From Peptoniphilus sp. KCTC 25270 (GTDB taxonomy: Bacteria > Bacillota > Clostridia > Tissierellales > Peptoniphilaceae), in contig NZ_JAJMZJ010000001.1 in the NCBI RefSeq assembly GCF_021012875.1, positions 124,001-188,000 of the forward strand: 64,000 nucleotides of DNA, given 5' to 3'. Every line of letters starts with the position of its first letter. Within the stretch, counting starts at the first letter, position 1. The translations under genes and the position numbers were made by a program. Below the pieces are notes generated by a model. The model saw only the letters and a list, made by a program, of their open reading frames with translations, was not told the DNA's origin and ran no database searches. This document shows, in pieces, positions 38,013 to 44,686 of the stretch.

Positions 38013-38534
38013 ATGGAGCGAGAAAAAATTTTGGAAAAGGTGAAAGAGCGTTGGGACTTGGGAAAAGAGAAAGATTTGGAAAATTCATGGGAGGAGATTT
38101 CCAATAAAATTTCGGACGCAATGATTGAAACCATTGCTTATATAGAGGAAACCGGTGGAGAGCCTCGTGTTCTTTTTTTCCATAATCGTTGGATGGTTGT
38201 GGACGGGGCGAAAGAGACGCCAAAGGGACGCGTTTCTTTGTGCTACGATGAAGAGGCACGGTTGAACCGAAAGAAAAATACCCCCAGTTCTTCGGCAGAA
38301 AAAGAGGCGAAAGAGCATAATTTGTCTCTGTTATCGGAAGAAATGTATTTTTCTTTGCAAAAATTGTTTCTTATGGATGAGAAAATTTCCTCTTGGCTTT
38401 TTACGGAAAAAGAGGTGCGAGAAAAGGGAGGGGCTATTTTTGGGGATCGAAGATTTGGAAGGGTGTTTGTCTATCACAATGGCGCCGATAGCTATTACGG
38501 CAGCCGAGGATTCCGGGGCTATTTCTTTTTATAA
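38013..38534 (+). CDS. DUF4256 domain-containing protein
   Basis: 173 residues, soluble, no signal peptide. Recognisable DUF4256 blocks: IEETGGEPRVLF, SLCYDEEARLNRKK, SLLSEEMYFSLQKL and the C-terminal GGAIFGDRRFGRVFVYHNGA followed by YYGSRGFRGYF. The family is of unknown function; it has an acid/His/Tyr-rich conserved end that could form a site, but this is only an impression. ATG 38013 follows AGAGGGG. A single-gene unit between two terminators. Confidence 0.85.
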   Translation: MEREKILEKVKERWDLGKEKDLENSWEEISNKISDAMIETIAYIEETGGEPRVLFFHNRWMVVDGAKETPKGRVSLCYDEEARLNRKKNTPSSSAEKEAKEHNLSLLSEEMYFSLQKLFLMDEKISSWLFTEKEVREKGGAIFGDRRFGRVFVYHNGADSYYGSRGFRGYFFL

Positions 38535-38598
38535 AATGCAATTCGCGAAAAATTTTCCTTTTCTAACGCCTTTTTGGATAAATATCCTTTCTATATAA

Positions 38599-38624
38599 AA
38601 AGCACAGCCAAAGGGCTGTGCTTT
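38599..38624. terminator. Rho-independent terminator
   Basis: Perfect stem AAAGCACAGCC / GGCTGTGCTTT with AAAG loop. It ends the DUF4256 gene; its right arm touches the stop codon of the convergent radical SAM gene, so it may serve both. Confidence 0.85.
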
Positions 38625-39516
38625 ATCTTTTTGTTTCTTGAATTTTTTTCTGTATAGTTTGTAAGGTATGCCATTTTTTCAAGCTCCATTTTGGGGCGAT
38701 GAGTTCGTGTCGATTTCCATCGCCAGTAATGCGATGGATAACCATATCCTCTGGCAAAATTCCAATGGATTCAGCGACGATTTCGGCGTATTCCTCTAAT
38801 TCTAAAACTTCAAACGTTCCCTTTCTATATTCTTTGGCAAGATCCGTATTTTCCAAAACGTGTAAAAGTTGCAATTTGATTCCATTGGATTTGCTTTTTC
38901 CAACGTAGTCCACCGTTTCTAACATTTGTTTTTTTGTTTCACCAGGCAATCCCAAAATAACGTGGGTGATGATTTGTTCAATTCCTATATTCCTTAGTTT
39001 TTCAACGGCTTCGTCATAGGTTTTTAGTGAATAGCCTCTTCGAATATATTTTGCGCTCTTTTCATGAATGGTTTGCAGACCTAGTTCAATCCAAAGGGGC
39101 TTGATTTTGTTGAGTTTTTCAAGAAGTGGGAGAATGTCCTCTTCTAAACAGTCCGGACGCGTTGCAATGGATAGGGCAATTACGTCTGGATGATTTATGG
39201 CTTCGGTAAATAATGACTCCAATTTTTCCATAGGGGCGTAGGTATTTGTATAGGCTTGGAAATAGGCAATGTATTTGGTATTTTCTTTTTTGTTTTTCCT
39301 TTGAACGAGTTTTTTTCCTTCTTCAATTTGCTCTGTAATGGATTTTGCCTTGCTTTGGGCATAGTCTCCCGATCCATATTGGGAACAAAAAATACAGCCG
39401 CGGGTTCCCTTTGTCCCATCTCGCGTTGGACAGGTAAAGCCGCCGTCGAGGGAAATTTTGTAGGCTTTTTCCCCGAACCGCTTTTTTATATATTGGTTGG
39501 CTGATAAGTATTCCAT
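38623..39516 (-). CDS. Radical SAM protein, TIGR01212/YhcC family
   Basis: 297 residues. The SAM cluster motif is in the conserved block GGFTCPTRDGTKGTRGCIFC. Then come IAYFQAYTNTYAP, SIATRPDCL, IELGLQTIHEKSAKYIRRGY and THVILGLPGETKKQMLETV, all characteristic of the TIGR01212 family. Start ATG 39516 is set by GGAAGGAG just upstream. A longer in-frame reading from 39600 runs across a terminator hairpin and is rejected. Function in the cell is unknown, although the family is widespread. Confidence 0.9.
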   Translation of the reverse strand: MEYLSANQYIKKRFGEKAYKISLDGGFTCPTRDGTKGTRGCIFCSQYGSGDYAQSKAKSITEQIEEGKKLVQRKNKKENTKYIAYFQAYTNTYAPMEKLESLFTEAINHPDVIALSIATRPDCLEEDILPLLEKLNKIKPLWIELGLQTIHEKSAKYIRRGYSLKTYDEAVEKLRNIGIEQIITHVILGLPGETKKQMLETVDYVGKSKSNGIKLQLLHVLENTDLAKEYRKGTFEVLELEEYAEIVAESIGILPEDMVIHRITGDGNRHELIAPKWSLKKWHTLQTIQKKIQETKR

Positions 39517-39534
39517 ATTTTCTCCTTCCAAAGA

Positions 39535-39559
39535 AAAAGAGACCCTAGGAGTCTCTTTT
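39535..39559 (-). terminator. Rho-independent terminator of MBL-fold gene
   Basis: On the minus strand, AAAAGAGAC / GTCTCTTTT (9 bp) with a 7-nt loop and T-run. It lies between the MBL-fold gene and the radical SAM gene, so these are separate units. Confidence 0.75.
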
Positions 39560-39636
39560 GCCTTCTTCCATACTTTGCCTTTCCAAAGGTAGGCCTTCAT
39601 ACGTTGATGATAACAATCGGCAAAGAAAGAAACAAA

Positions 39637-40515
39637 TTAAATTTTCTTCCAAAATAAGGTATTGTCTTCAAAATAAACTTCCAGTTTGCCAGATTCTTTC
39701 AACCAAGCAAGATAGGAACGCACAGTGCTTCCAATAAGAACGTATTGTTCAAAATTCATTTCCAACTGGTATTCCCTAAAAAGATTTTTTAAGATTTCTT
39801 CAAAATAAGAAGGGGTTTCGCAAAGTTCTAAAATCTTCCCTTCAATTTCTCTTACTTTGTCTATATTGTATTGGGCCAGATCAGAAATTTCTTCCGTAAC
39901 TTCTGTATGAGAAGGAACAAACAATTTGGCTTCAAGATTTTTTACCATCTCTAAAGTTTCTAAATAAGCAGCCACATCGTAAATAAATCCGATTTGATAT
40001 TTATCCAAAATTTCCTTACTAGAAAGGCAATCGGCAAGGAACAGTATATTGTCTGGGGTGCGGAATCCAACCATATCAAAGAAATGGCCCGGTAATTTTA
40101 TCATTTCAAACCCTTCTGGTAATGTATCGGGTGTGAGTTCCTCTGCTTTGCTTTCTTGGGCCAATAAAAATTTGTGGCGCAAATCTTTTGGAGGATAGCC
40201 ACCATATAAAAAGGCGGGTTCTAAAATAGGATGATTGGTAAAGGCACAGTCAATCCTGGGAGCATAGATTTTGCAATCAGTTTGACCTTGTAAATATTTA
40301 TTGCCTCCAATATGATCGGCGTTGGCGTGGGTATTGTAAATGGCCGTAAGATTCCAACCGTTGGATTCTAGAATTTTTCGGATTTTGCGTCCAGCATCCT
40401 TGTCGTTTCCGCTGTCAATTAAACAAACATTTTTATCGTCTAATTTGACCAGTCCAATCTTCGCAGGGCTGTTAATATAATAAGTTTGCTCAGAAAGTTG
40501 TACTAATTCATACAT
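39637..40515 (-). CDS. MBL-fold metallo-hydrolase
   Basis: 292-residue metallo-beta-lactamase-fold enzyme. The metal motif reads YNTHANADHIGG: H-x-N-x-D-H rather than the usual H-x-H-x-D-H, with further ligands in KLPGHFFDMVG, LFLADCL and VPSHTEV. After the hydrolase core (about 1-205) a C-terminal helical part (about 215-292) resembles a winged-helix unit. Lactamase or glyoxalase activity cannot be assumed. Start follows GGAGGAAA. Confidence 0.87.
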   Translation of the reverse strand: MYELVQLSEQTYYINSPAKIGLVKLDDKNVCLIDSGNDKDAGRKIRKILESNGWNLTAIYNTHANADHIGGNKYLQGQTDCKIYAPRIDCAFTNHPILEPAFLYGGYPPKDLRHKFLLAQESKAEELTPDTLPEGFEMIKLPGHFFDMVGFRTPDNILFLADCLSSKEILDKYQIGFIYDVAAYLETLEMVKNLEAKLFVPSHTEVTEEISDLAQYNIDKVREIEGKILELCETPSYFEEILKNLFREYQLEMNFEQYVLIGSTVRSYLAWLKESGKLEVYFEDNTLFWKKI

Positions 40516-40749
40516 TGTGTTTCCTCCTTAAATCGATTGGATAAAAGATTTTTCCTTAAAATAGCAGGATAAATCAAGAGATGGTATGCGAAATGGTTGT
40601 TCCAATTTTATCATCTAAAAATACATTTCGCAATTTCGATTTTTATAGCGTCAAGGGAGATCTTTTATTCAAAATTACGCAACAACAGAGGATTTAGAAG
40701 AGTTGTTGGATTGAATAAAAGAAAGAAAATTTAGAATGAGAGAAATAAA
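40516..40749. other. Intergenic stretch, no convincing gene
   Basis: Holds the MBL-gene promoter region, an 8-bp inverted repeat TGCGAAAT (40587-40594) / ATTTCGCA (40625-40632), and an open frame of some 36 codons from ATG 40581 without a ribosome site. Nothing further is seen. Confidence 0.4.
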
Positions 40750-40778
40750 AAAAGGCTACTTTCATTGGGTAGCCTTTT
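40750..40778 (+). terminator. Rho-independent terminator-like hairpin
   Basis: AAAAGGCTAC / GTAGCCTTTT, 10 bp, 9-nt loop, T-rich tail. No convincing gene precedes it on the plus strand, which suggests a decayed gene or a small RNA upstream. Confidence 0.65.
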
Positions 40779-40796
40779 GTGTTTTTTATAAAAAGA

Positions 40797-40829
40797 TTGA
40801 TTTTGTATAGGGTGTAGTGCTATACAAAA
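40797..40829 (+). promoter_or_regulatory. Promoter with embedded inverted repeat
   Basis: TTGATT (40797-40802), 18-nt spacer, extended -10 TGC plus TATACA (40821-40826). Spanning it is a perfect inverted repeat TTTTGTATAG (40801-40810) / CTATACAAAA (40820-40829). It would drive the short ORF at 40885; the repeat could be an operator or the terminator stem of an RNA coming from the other strand. Confidence 0.5.
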
Positions 40830-40873
40830 AGCACGGAAAGATCGCAAAACAAAAATAGAAACTATAGAAAAAA

Positions 40874-40945
40874 TACTATCCTTTATGACTGGGATATTAA
40901 GCTTAGCCGCTGCAGTAATATCATTAAAAAGCCTAAAGGATAGTA
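40874..40945. repeat. 12-bp inverted repeat over start of short ORF
   Basis: TACTATCCTTTA (40874-40885) and TAAAGGATAGTA (40934-40945) are perfect reverse complements, 48 nt apart. In RNA they would pair the start-codon region with the 3' part of the ORF. Confidence 0.85.
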
Positions 40946-40956
40946 ACAGAAAATAG
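40885..40956 (+). CDS. Possible type I toxin-like small hydrophobic peptide
   Basis: 23-codon ORF beginning MTGILSLAAAVISLKS and ending with a Lys/Asp/Arg-rich tail: a hydrophobic run followed by a charged end, the pattern of small membrane toxins. The frame stays open upstream (KILSF just before Met) but without a standard start codon or ribosome site, so it may be decayed or start elsewhere. It sits behind the promoter at 40797, inside a 12-bp inverted repeat, with a minus-strand promoter facing it from 41011. Its stop codon touches an AGGGG...CCCCT hairpin (40955-40976). Toxin identity is inference only. Confidence 0.35.
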   Translation: MTGILSLAAAVISLKSLKDSNRK

Positions 40957-40982
40957 GGGCGAATGCTCTACCCCCTTAGGAA

Positions 40983-41011
40983 ATTATACTACAGAATTTC
41001 ACCTTTTACAA
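40983..41011 (-). promoter_or_regulatory. Antisense promoter facing the small peptide ORF
   Basis: Minus strand: -35 TTGTAA (plus 41006-41011), 17-nt spacer, perfect -10 TATAAT (plus ATTATA 40983-40988). Transcription would start near 40976 and run across the peptide ORF, as for a type I antitoxin RNA. Confidence 0.55.
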
Positions 41012-41089
41012 TGATGGTATCTATATCCTTTGACATAAACTCGTTCCCTTAGCCATTCGTCCATCCCTGTACAAATTAGGAGGTAAGTA

Positions 41090-41128
41090 ATGAAAGATTT
41101 CACGACGACAGAAGCAGAAAGGATGTAA
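41090..41128 (+). other. 12-codon mini-ORF with strong ribosome site
   Basis: AGGAGG (41078-41083), 6-nt spacer, ATG, then MKDFTTTEAERM and TAA. A TTGACA at 41030-41035 has no matching -10. It could be the remnant 5' end of a lost gene or a leader peptide; no downstream gene in the same direction uses it within 300 nt. Confidence 0.3.
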
Positions 41129-41198
41129 CTACAGGGTTGAATTTGTTAAGGTGATAAAAGTTCAAAAAGCAAAATTTGAAGTGGAAAAATTTTGGCAA

Positions 41199-41237
41199 AA
41201 AAAGAACACAACAAGTTTTCATCTGCTTGTTGTGTTC
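41199..41237 (-). terminator. Rho-independent terminator of tRNA-Pro
   Basis: Perfect 12-bp stem GAACACAACAAG (41204-41215) / CTTGTTGTGTTC (41226-41237), 10-nt loop, followed on the minus strand by a T7 run. Lies just 3' of the tRNA. Confidence 0.9.
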
Positions 41238-41242
41238 TAATA

Positions 41243-41319
41243 TGGTCGAGATGACAGGATTTGAACCTGCGACCCCATGTCCCCCAGACATGTACGCTAC
41301 CAAACTGCGCCACATCTCG
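41243..41319 (-). tRNA. tRNA-Pro (anticodon GGG), CCA encoded
   Basis: Folds as a full cloverleaf of 77 nt on the minus strand: acceptor CGAGATG / CATCTCG, D arm GCGC-AGTTTGGTA-GCGT, anticodon stem CATGT / ACATG with loop CTGGGGG, T arm GCAGG-TTCAAAT-CCTGT, discriminator A and genomic CCA. Counting the 7-nt loop, positions 34-36 are GGG, so it reads CCC and CCU proline codons. It has its own promoter and terminator. Confidence 0.93.
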
Positions 41320-41330
41320 ATACTCTGTGT

Positions 41331-41359
41331 ATTATATCAATTTTCTTTTTTTTGTGCAA
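41331..41359 (-). promoter_or_regulatory. tRNA-Pro promoter
   Basis: Minus strand -35 TTGCAC (plus 41354-41359), 17-nt spacer, -10 TATAAT (plus ATTATA 41331-41336), 11 nt before the mature tRNA. Confidence 0.75.
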
Positions 41360-41393
41360 GGTGGGAAAAGTTCTTAAAATCTTTCAGGAAATG

Positions 41394-41422
41394 TTGTGAC
41401 GAATTGGGGAATGTGTTATAAT
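41394..41422 (+). promoter_or_regulatory. Promoter of the 50-codon gene
   Basis: TTGTGA (41394-41399), 17-nt spacer, perfect TATAAT (41417-41422), 24 nt upstream of the small ORF start. Confidence 0.65.
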
Positions 41423-41445
41423 TTATTCATTAAGGGAGGGATTTT

Positions 41446-41598
41446 ATGGGGATTTGTTCATGTGTTTGTTGGCCTAATAAGAAATATGAGAGCTTGCTGA
41501 ACCTTGACGCGAACCCTAGAAAATTAAAGTTTACGTTTTCCTCCGATATTTTTCGCCTTTTTAAGGTACATAACTATAATTGCATACTATTGCCATGA
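41446..41598 (+). CDS. Small protein of unknown function (50 aa)
   Basis: 50-codon ORF from ATG 41446 with GGGAGGG (41434-41440) spaced 5 nt upstream, a promoter before it and a terminator 4 nt after its TGA. The protein starts MGICSCVCWPNKKYES, with three cysteines spaced C-x-C-x-C and a fourth near the C-terminus. Overall it is basic and partly hydrophobic. I recognise no family. A Cys-rich metal-binding protein, a secreted peptide or a leader ORF on a regulatory RNA are all possible. The terminator and the separate purF promoter make it an independent unit. Confidence 0.5.
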   Translation: MGICSCVCWPNKKYESLLNLDANPRKLKFTFSSDIFRLFKVHNYNCILLP

Positions 41599-41601
41599 TT
41601 T

Positions 41602-41630
41602 AAGATACAAAGGGATTTGTGTCTTTTTTC
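41602..41630 (+). terminator. Rho-independent terminator of the 50-codon gene
   Basis: AAGATACAA (41602-41610) / TTGTGTCTT (41617-41625), one T-G wobble, 6-nt loop, then T-run. Confidence 0.8.
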
Positions 41631-41668
41631 GTTTTTAGGGGAAAAATATAGAAACGTTGAGTTTTTTT

Positions 41669-41697
41669 TTGACATTTATTCGTTGTTTTGCTTTGAT
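41669..41697 (+). promoter_or_regulatory. purine operon promoter
   Basis: TTGACA (41669-41674), 17-nt spacer, extended -10 TGC plus TTTGAT (41692-41697). The start site would be about 27 nt before purF, too short for a purine riboswitch. Confidence 0.6.
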
Positions 41698-41731
41698 TTG
41701 GGAGAGATTTTTAGAAAGGAACTAAGAATTA

Positions 41732-43078
41732 ATGTGTGGAGTTTTAGGAATTTATAGTAAGGAAGATGTGAGCCGTAAACTTTTTTATGGTTTGAACTCT
41801 TTGCAACATCGTGGACAGGAAAGTGCGGGGATTGCTACTTCTAATGGGGAGGAATTAAAACGTCACCGTACCATGGGACTTGTGCAAGATGTTTTTAAGG
41901 AATCAGACATCAATATGTTGGAGGGTTCGATTGGTATTGGTCATGTTCGTTATTCTACAGCTGGTGGCGCACATGAGTTTAATACACAACCTTTAATGGG
42001 TTTTGCTCGTGGAGAAATGGTTGCTTTAGGTCATAATGGAAATTTAATTAACTATCAAATTCTTCGAACTCGTTTGGAAGAAGATGGGATGATGTTCCAA
42101 TCTACCAATGACTCTGAGGTTATTTTGTATTTGATTACAAGATATTACAATGGGGATATTGTTGAGGCGATTCGTACGACTATGAAGTTGATTGAAGGGG
42201 CGTATTCTATTACGTTGCTTTTGAAGGATAAGTTAGTGGCTTTCCGCGATCCTTATGGAATTCGTCCTTTGGTTTTGGGTCGCGAGGGAGACGATTATAT
42301 TGTTTCTAGTGAAAATGCTCCGATTGAAATTATGGGGGGCGAAGTGATTCGCGATGTGGAGCCAGGAGAAATTGTTGTTATTGATGATACAGGGGCTCAT
42401 TCTTATAAGTTAGACGAAGGGGAGACTCCTAGAAATTGTGTATTTGAATATGTGTATTTTGCTCGAAATGATGCAACTTTAGATGGGATCAATGCCTATA
42501 CATTCCGTCGTCGTTGTGGAGAAATTTTATGGGAAGAAAGCCCTTGTGATGTGGATTTGGTTATTCCCGTTCCAGATTCAGGGATTCCTTCCGCTATTGG
42601 TTATTCTCAAGCATCAGGGATTCCTTTTGGGGAAGGCTTGGTAAAGAATCGTTATATGGGTCGTACATTTATTAAACCAACGCAGCAGGAACGGGAGATT
42701 GCGGTTAAGCTAAAGCTAAATCCGTTAATTGATGTTGTAAAGGATAAGAGAATTGTGTTGTTGGATGACTCTATTGTTCGTGGAACAACGAGTCGTAAGT
42801 TAATTGATCGTTTGCGAGATGCAGGAGCGAAGGAAGTGCATATGCGCATTACTTCTCCTCCAGTTTGTCATCCTTGCTATTATGGAATCGATACACCAAG
42901 CCGTAAGAATTTAATTGCGGCAAACCAAAGTGTGGAAGAGATGAGAGAAAATATTGGGGCAGATAGTTTGTCTTTTATTTCCATGGATGGCTTGGCAGAG
43001 GCTGGGAAAAAAGACATTGATCATTTCTGTACAGCTTGTTTTGATGGAAATTATCCAGTAGATCCAATCATTATTTAA
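41732..43078 (+). CDS. purF: Amidophosphoribosyltransferase
   Basis: First step of purine synthesis: PRPP plus glutamine to phosphoribosylamine. 448 residues. Nucleophilic Cys2 follows the start Met directly (MCGVLGIYS), so no propeptide is present. LQHRGQESAGI and GHNGNLINY mark the glutaminase domain; VIPVPDSGIPSA and the PRPP loop VLLDDSIVRGTTSR mark the transferase. C-terminal cysteines (CTACF, CHPC) hint at the Fe-S form. First gene of the purine operon. Confidence 0.97.
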   Translation: MCGVLGIYSKEDVSRKLFYGLNSLQHRGQESAGIATSNGEELKRHRTMGLVQDVFKESDINMLEGSIGIGHVRYSTAGGAHEFNTQPLMGFARGEMVALGHNGNLINYQILRTRLEEDGMMFQSTNDSEVILYLITRYYNGDIVEAIRTTMKLIEGAYSITLLLKDKLVAFRDPYGIRPLVLGREGDDYIVSSENAPIEIMGGEVIRDVEPGEIVVIDDTGAHSYKLDEGETPRNCVFEYVYFARNDATLDGINAYTFRRRCGEILWEESPCDVDLVIPVPDSGIPSAIGYSQASGIPFGEGLVKNRYMGRTFIKPTQQEREIAVKLKLNPLIDVVKDKRIVLLDDSIVRGTTSRKLIDRLRDAGAKEVHMRITSPPVCHPCYYGIDTPSRKNLIAANQSVEEMRENIGADSLSFISMDGLAEAGKKDIDHFCTACFDGNYPVDPIII

Positions 43079-43088
43079 GGGGGAAAAA

Positions 43089-44126
43089 ATGAAAATTAGT
43101 TACGAAGATGCAGGCGTAAATATTTCAGAAGGAAATCGTGCGGTTGATTTGATTAAACAATCGGTAAAATCTACTTTTGACGATAATGTATTGGGTGAGA
43201 TTGGTCTTTTTGCCGGTGGATATAGCATTAAAGAGGCCCTTTCTATGGAAGATCCAACTTTAATGGCGGCTACAGACGGTGTAGGCACAAAGCTTATGAT
43301 TGCTCAAATGATGAACATCCACAATACAGTGGGAATTGATTTGGTGGCAATGTGTGTCAATGATTTGATTTGCCAAGGGGCGAAACCTTTATTCTTCTTG
43401 GATTACATTGCAACAGGTCATGTAGAAGCAGAAAAGATGCAAAAAATTGTAGAAGGAATTGCTGATGGTTGTCGTCAAGCCAATTGTGCTTTGATTGGTG
43501 GAGAGACAGCTGAGATGCCTGGCATGTATGGAGAGGACGATTACGATTTGGCTGGTTTTGCTGTTGGAATCGCAGATCGTGGAAATTTAATTGACGGTTC
43601 TAACATTGAGCCAGCAGATGTGATTGTGGGAATTAAAAGTTCGGGTCTTCATTCCAATGGCTATAGTTTGGCAAGAAAATTGTTCTTTGATCATTTGCAA
43701 GCGAAAAAAGATGACAAGGTGCATAATATGAGAGAAACCATTGGTCAAGCTTTGTTGAAACCAACTCGTATTTATGTTCGTACCATTCAAAAAGTTTTGG
43801 ATCGCTATAAAGTAAAGGGAATTTGTAACATTACTGGCGGGGGCTTGATTGAAAATGTGCCTCGTATTTTACCAGAAGATGCCCAAGCGGTGGTTTACGA
43901 AAGCCGTTGGGAAAAAGGAGAATTGTTTGAAGCGATTGAAAGTTTCAATGCCATTGAGAGAGAAGAATTGTTCCGTTCTTTCAACATGGGCGTTGGTATG
44001 GTAATTGTTGCAGATGTGGTTTCCGCTCAAGAAATTGTAAAGTTAATTAATGAAGAAACAGAGGACGAAGCCGTTATTATTGGAGAAATTGTTAAAGGCG
44101 AAAAGAAATGTGTCATAAAGGAATAA
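43089..44126 (+). CDS. purM: Phosphoribosylformylglycinamidine cyclo-ligase
   Basis: AIR synthetase, 345 residues, fifth step of purine synthesis. Conserved YEDAGVNISEGNRAVDLIK, TDGVGTKLMIAQ, MCVNDLICQGAKPLFFLDYIATG, GGETAEMPGMY and ITGGGLIENVPR. Preceded by AAGGGGG 10 nt after purF and overlaps purN by 19 nt. Confidence 0.97.
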   Translation: MKISYEDAGVNISEGNRAVDLIKQSVKSTFDDNVLGEIGLFAGGYSIKEALSMEDPTLMAATDGVGTKLMIAQMMNIHNTVGIDLVAMCVNDLICQGAKPLFFLDYIATGHVEAEKMQKIVEGIADGCRQANCALIGGETAEMPGMYGEDDYDLAGFAVGIADRGNLIDGSNIEPADVIVGIKSSGLHSNGYSLARKLFFDHLQAKKDDKVHNMRETIGQALLKPTRIYVRTIQKVLDRYKVKGICNITGGGLIENVPRILPEDAQAVVYESRWEKGELFEAIESFNAIEREELFRSFNMGVGMVIVADVVSAQEIVKLINEETEDEAVIIGEIVKGEKKCVIKE

Positions 44127-44686
44127 AGCACAGAATTGCCGTTTTTGTTTCTGGCGGTGGTACCAATTTAGAGTCTTTGTTATTGGCCCAAGAGGAAGGT
44201 TTCTTTCAATCAGAAATCGTCCTTGTGGTTTCCAATAAAGAGGATGCCTACGCCTTGGAACGGGGAAGAAATCACGGAATCGAAACCTATGTAGAGAAAG
44301 ATTGGGACTCTTTGGAGTCTCTCTTAAAGGAACGCCAAGTGGATTTAATTGTTTTGGCGGGTTATTTGAAAATCCTTGGATCTGAAATTTTAGAGCAGTA
44401 CAAAAATCGTATTATCAATATTCATCCTTCCCTTTTGCCGAAGTTTGGAGGAAAGGGAATGTATGGAATGAACGTGCATCGCAGTGTTTTTGAAGCGAAG
44501 GAGAAAATGTCTGGGGCAACGGTTCATTTGGTAAATAAGGAAATTGACGGAGGAAAAATTCTTTTGCAGACGGCCATTAATATTGAAAAATGTTCCTCTC
44601 CAGAGGAGATTCAAAAAGCCGTTCTTTATGTAGAGCATGAAGCGTTGAAGACAGCGATTCGTTTGTATGAGGAGGATTATGTATGA
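44108..44686 (+). CDS. purN: Phosphoribosylglycinamide formyltransferase
   Basis: 10-formyl-THF-dependent GAR transformylase, 192 residues. VFVSGGGTNLESLL, LIVLAGYLKILG and the catalytic IINIHPSLLPKFGGKGMYG and GATVHLVNKEIDGG are intact. ATG 44108 lies inside purM; the reading ends by overlapping purH (ATGA), so purM-purN-purH are translationally coupled. Confidence 0.96.
   Translation: MCHKGIKHRIAVFVSGGGTNLESLLLAQEEGFFQSEIVLVVSNKEDAYALERGRNHGIETYVEKDWDSLESLLKERQVDLIVLAGYLKILGSEILEQYKNRIINIHPSLLPKFGGKGMYGMNVHRSVFEAKEKMSGATVHLVNKEIDGGKILLQTAINIEKCSSPEEIQKAVLYVEHEALKTAIRLYEEDYV

Noticed and set aside
39517-39600. 28-residue N-terminal extension of the radical SAM protein
   Set aside because: It spans a terminator hairpin at 39535-39559 and has no ribosome site; ATG 39516 follows GGAAGGAG.
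40581-40691. Open frame of about 36 codons upstream of the orphan terminator
   Set aside because: No ribosome site and low protein-like character; kept only as a remark in the intergenic entry.
41400-41731. Purine or PRPP/guanine riboswitch upstream of purF
   Set aside because: I could not find the conserved purine-aptamer or ykkC-type motifs. The 41602 terminator belongs to the 50-codon gene, and the purF promoter leaves only about 27 nt of leader.
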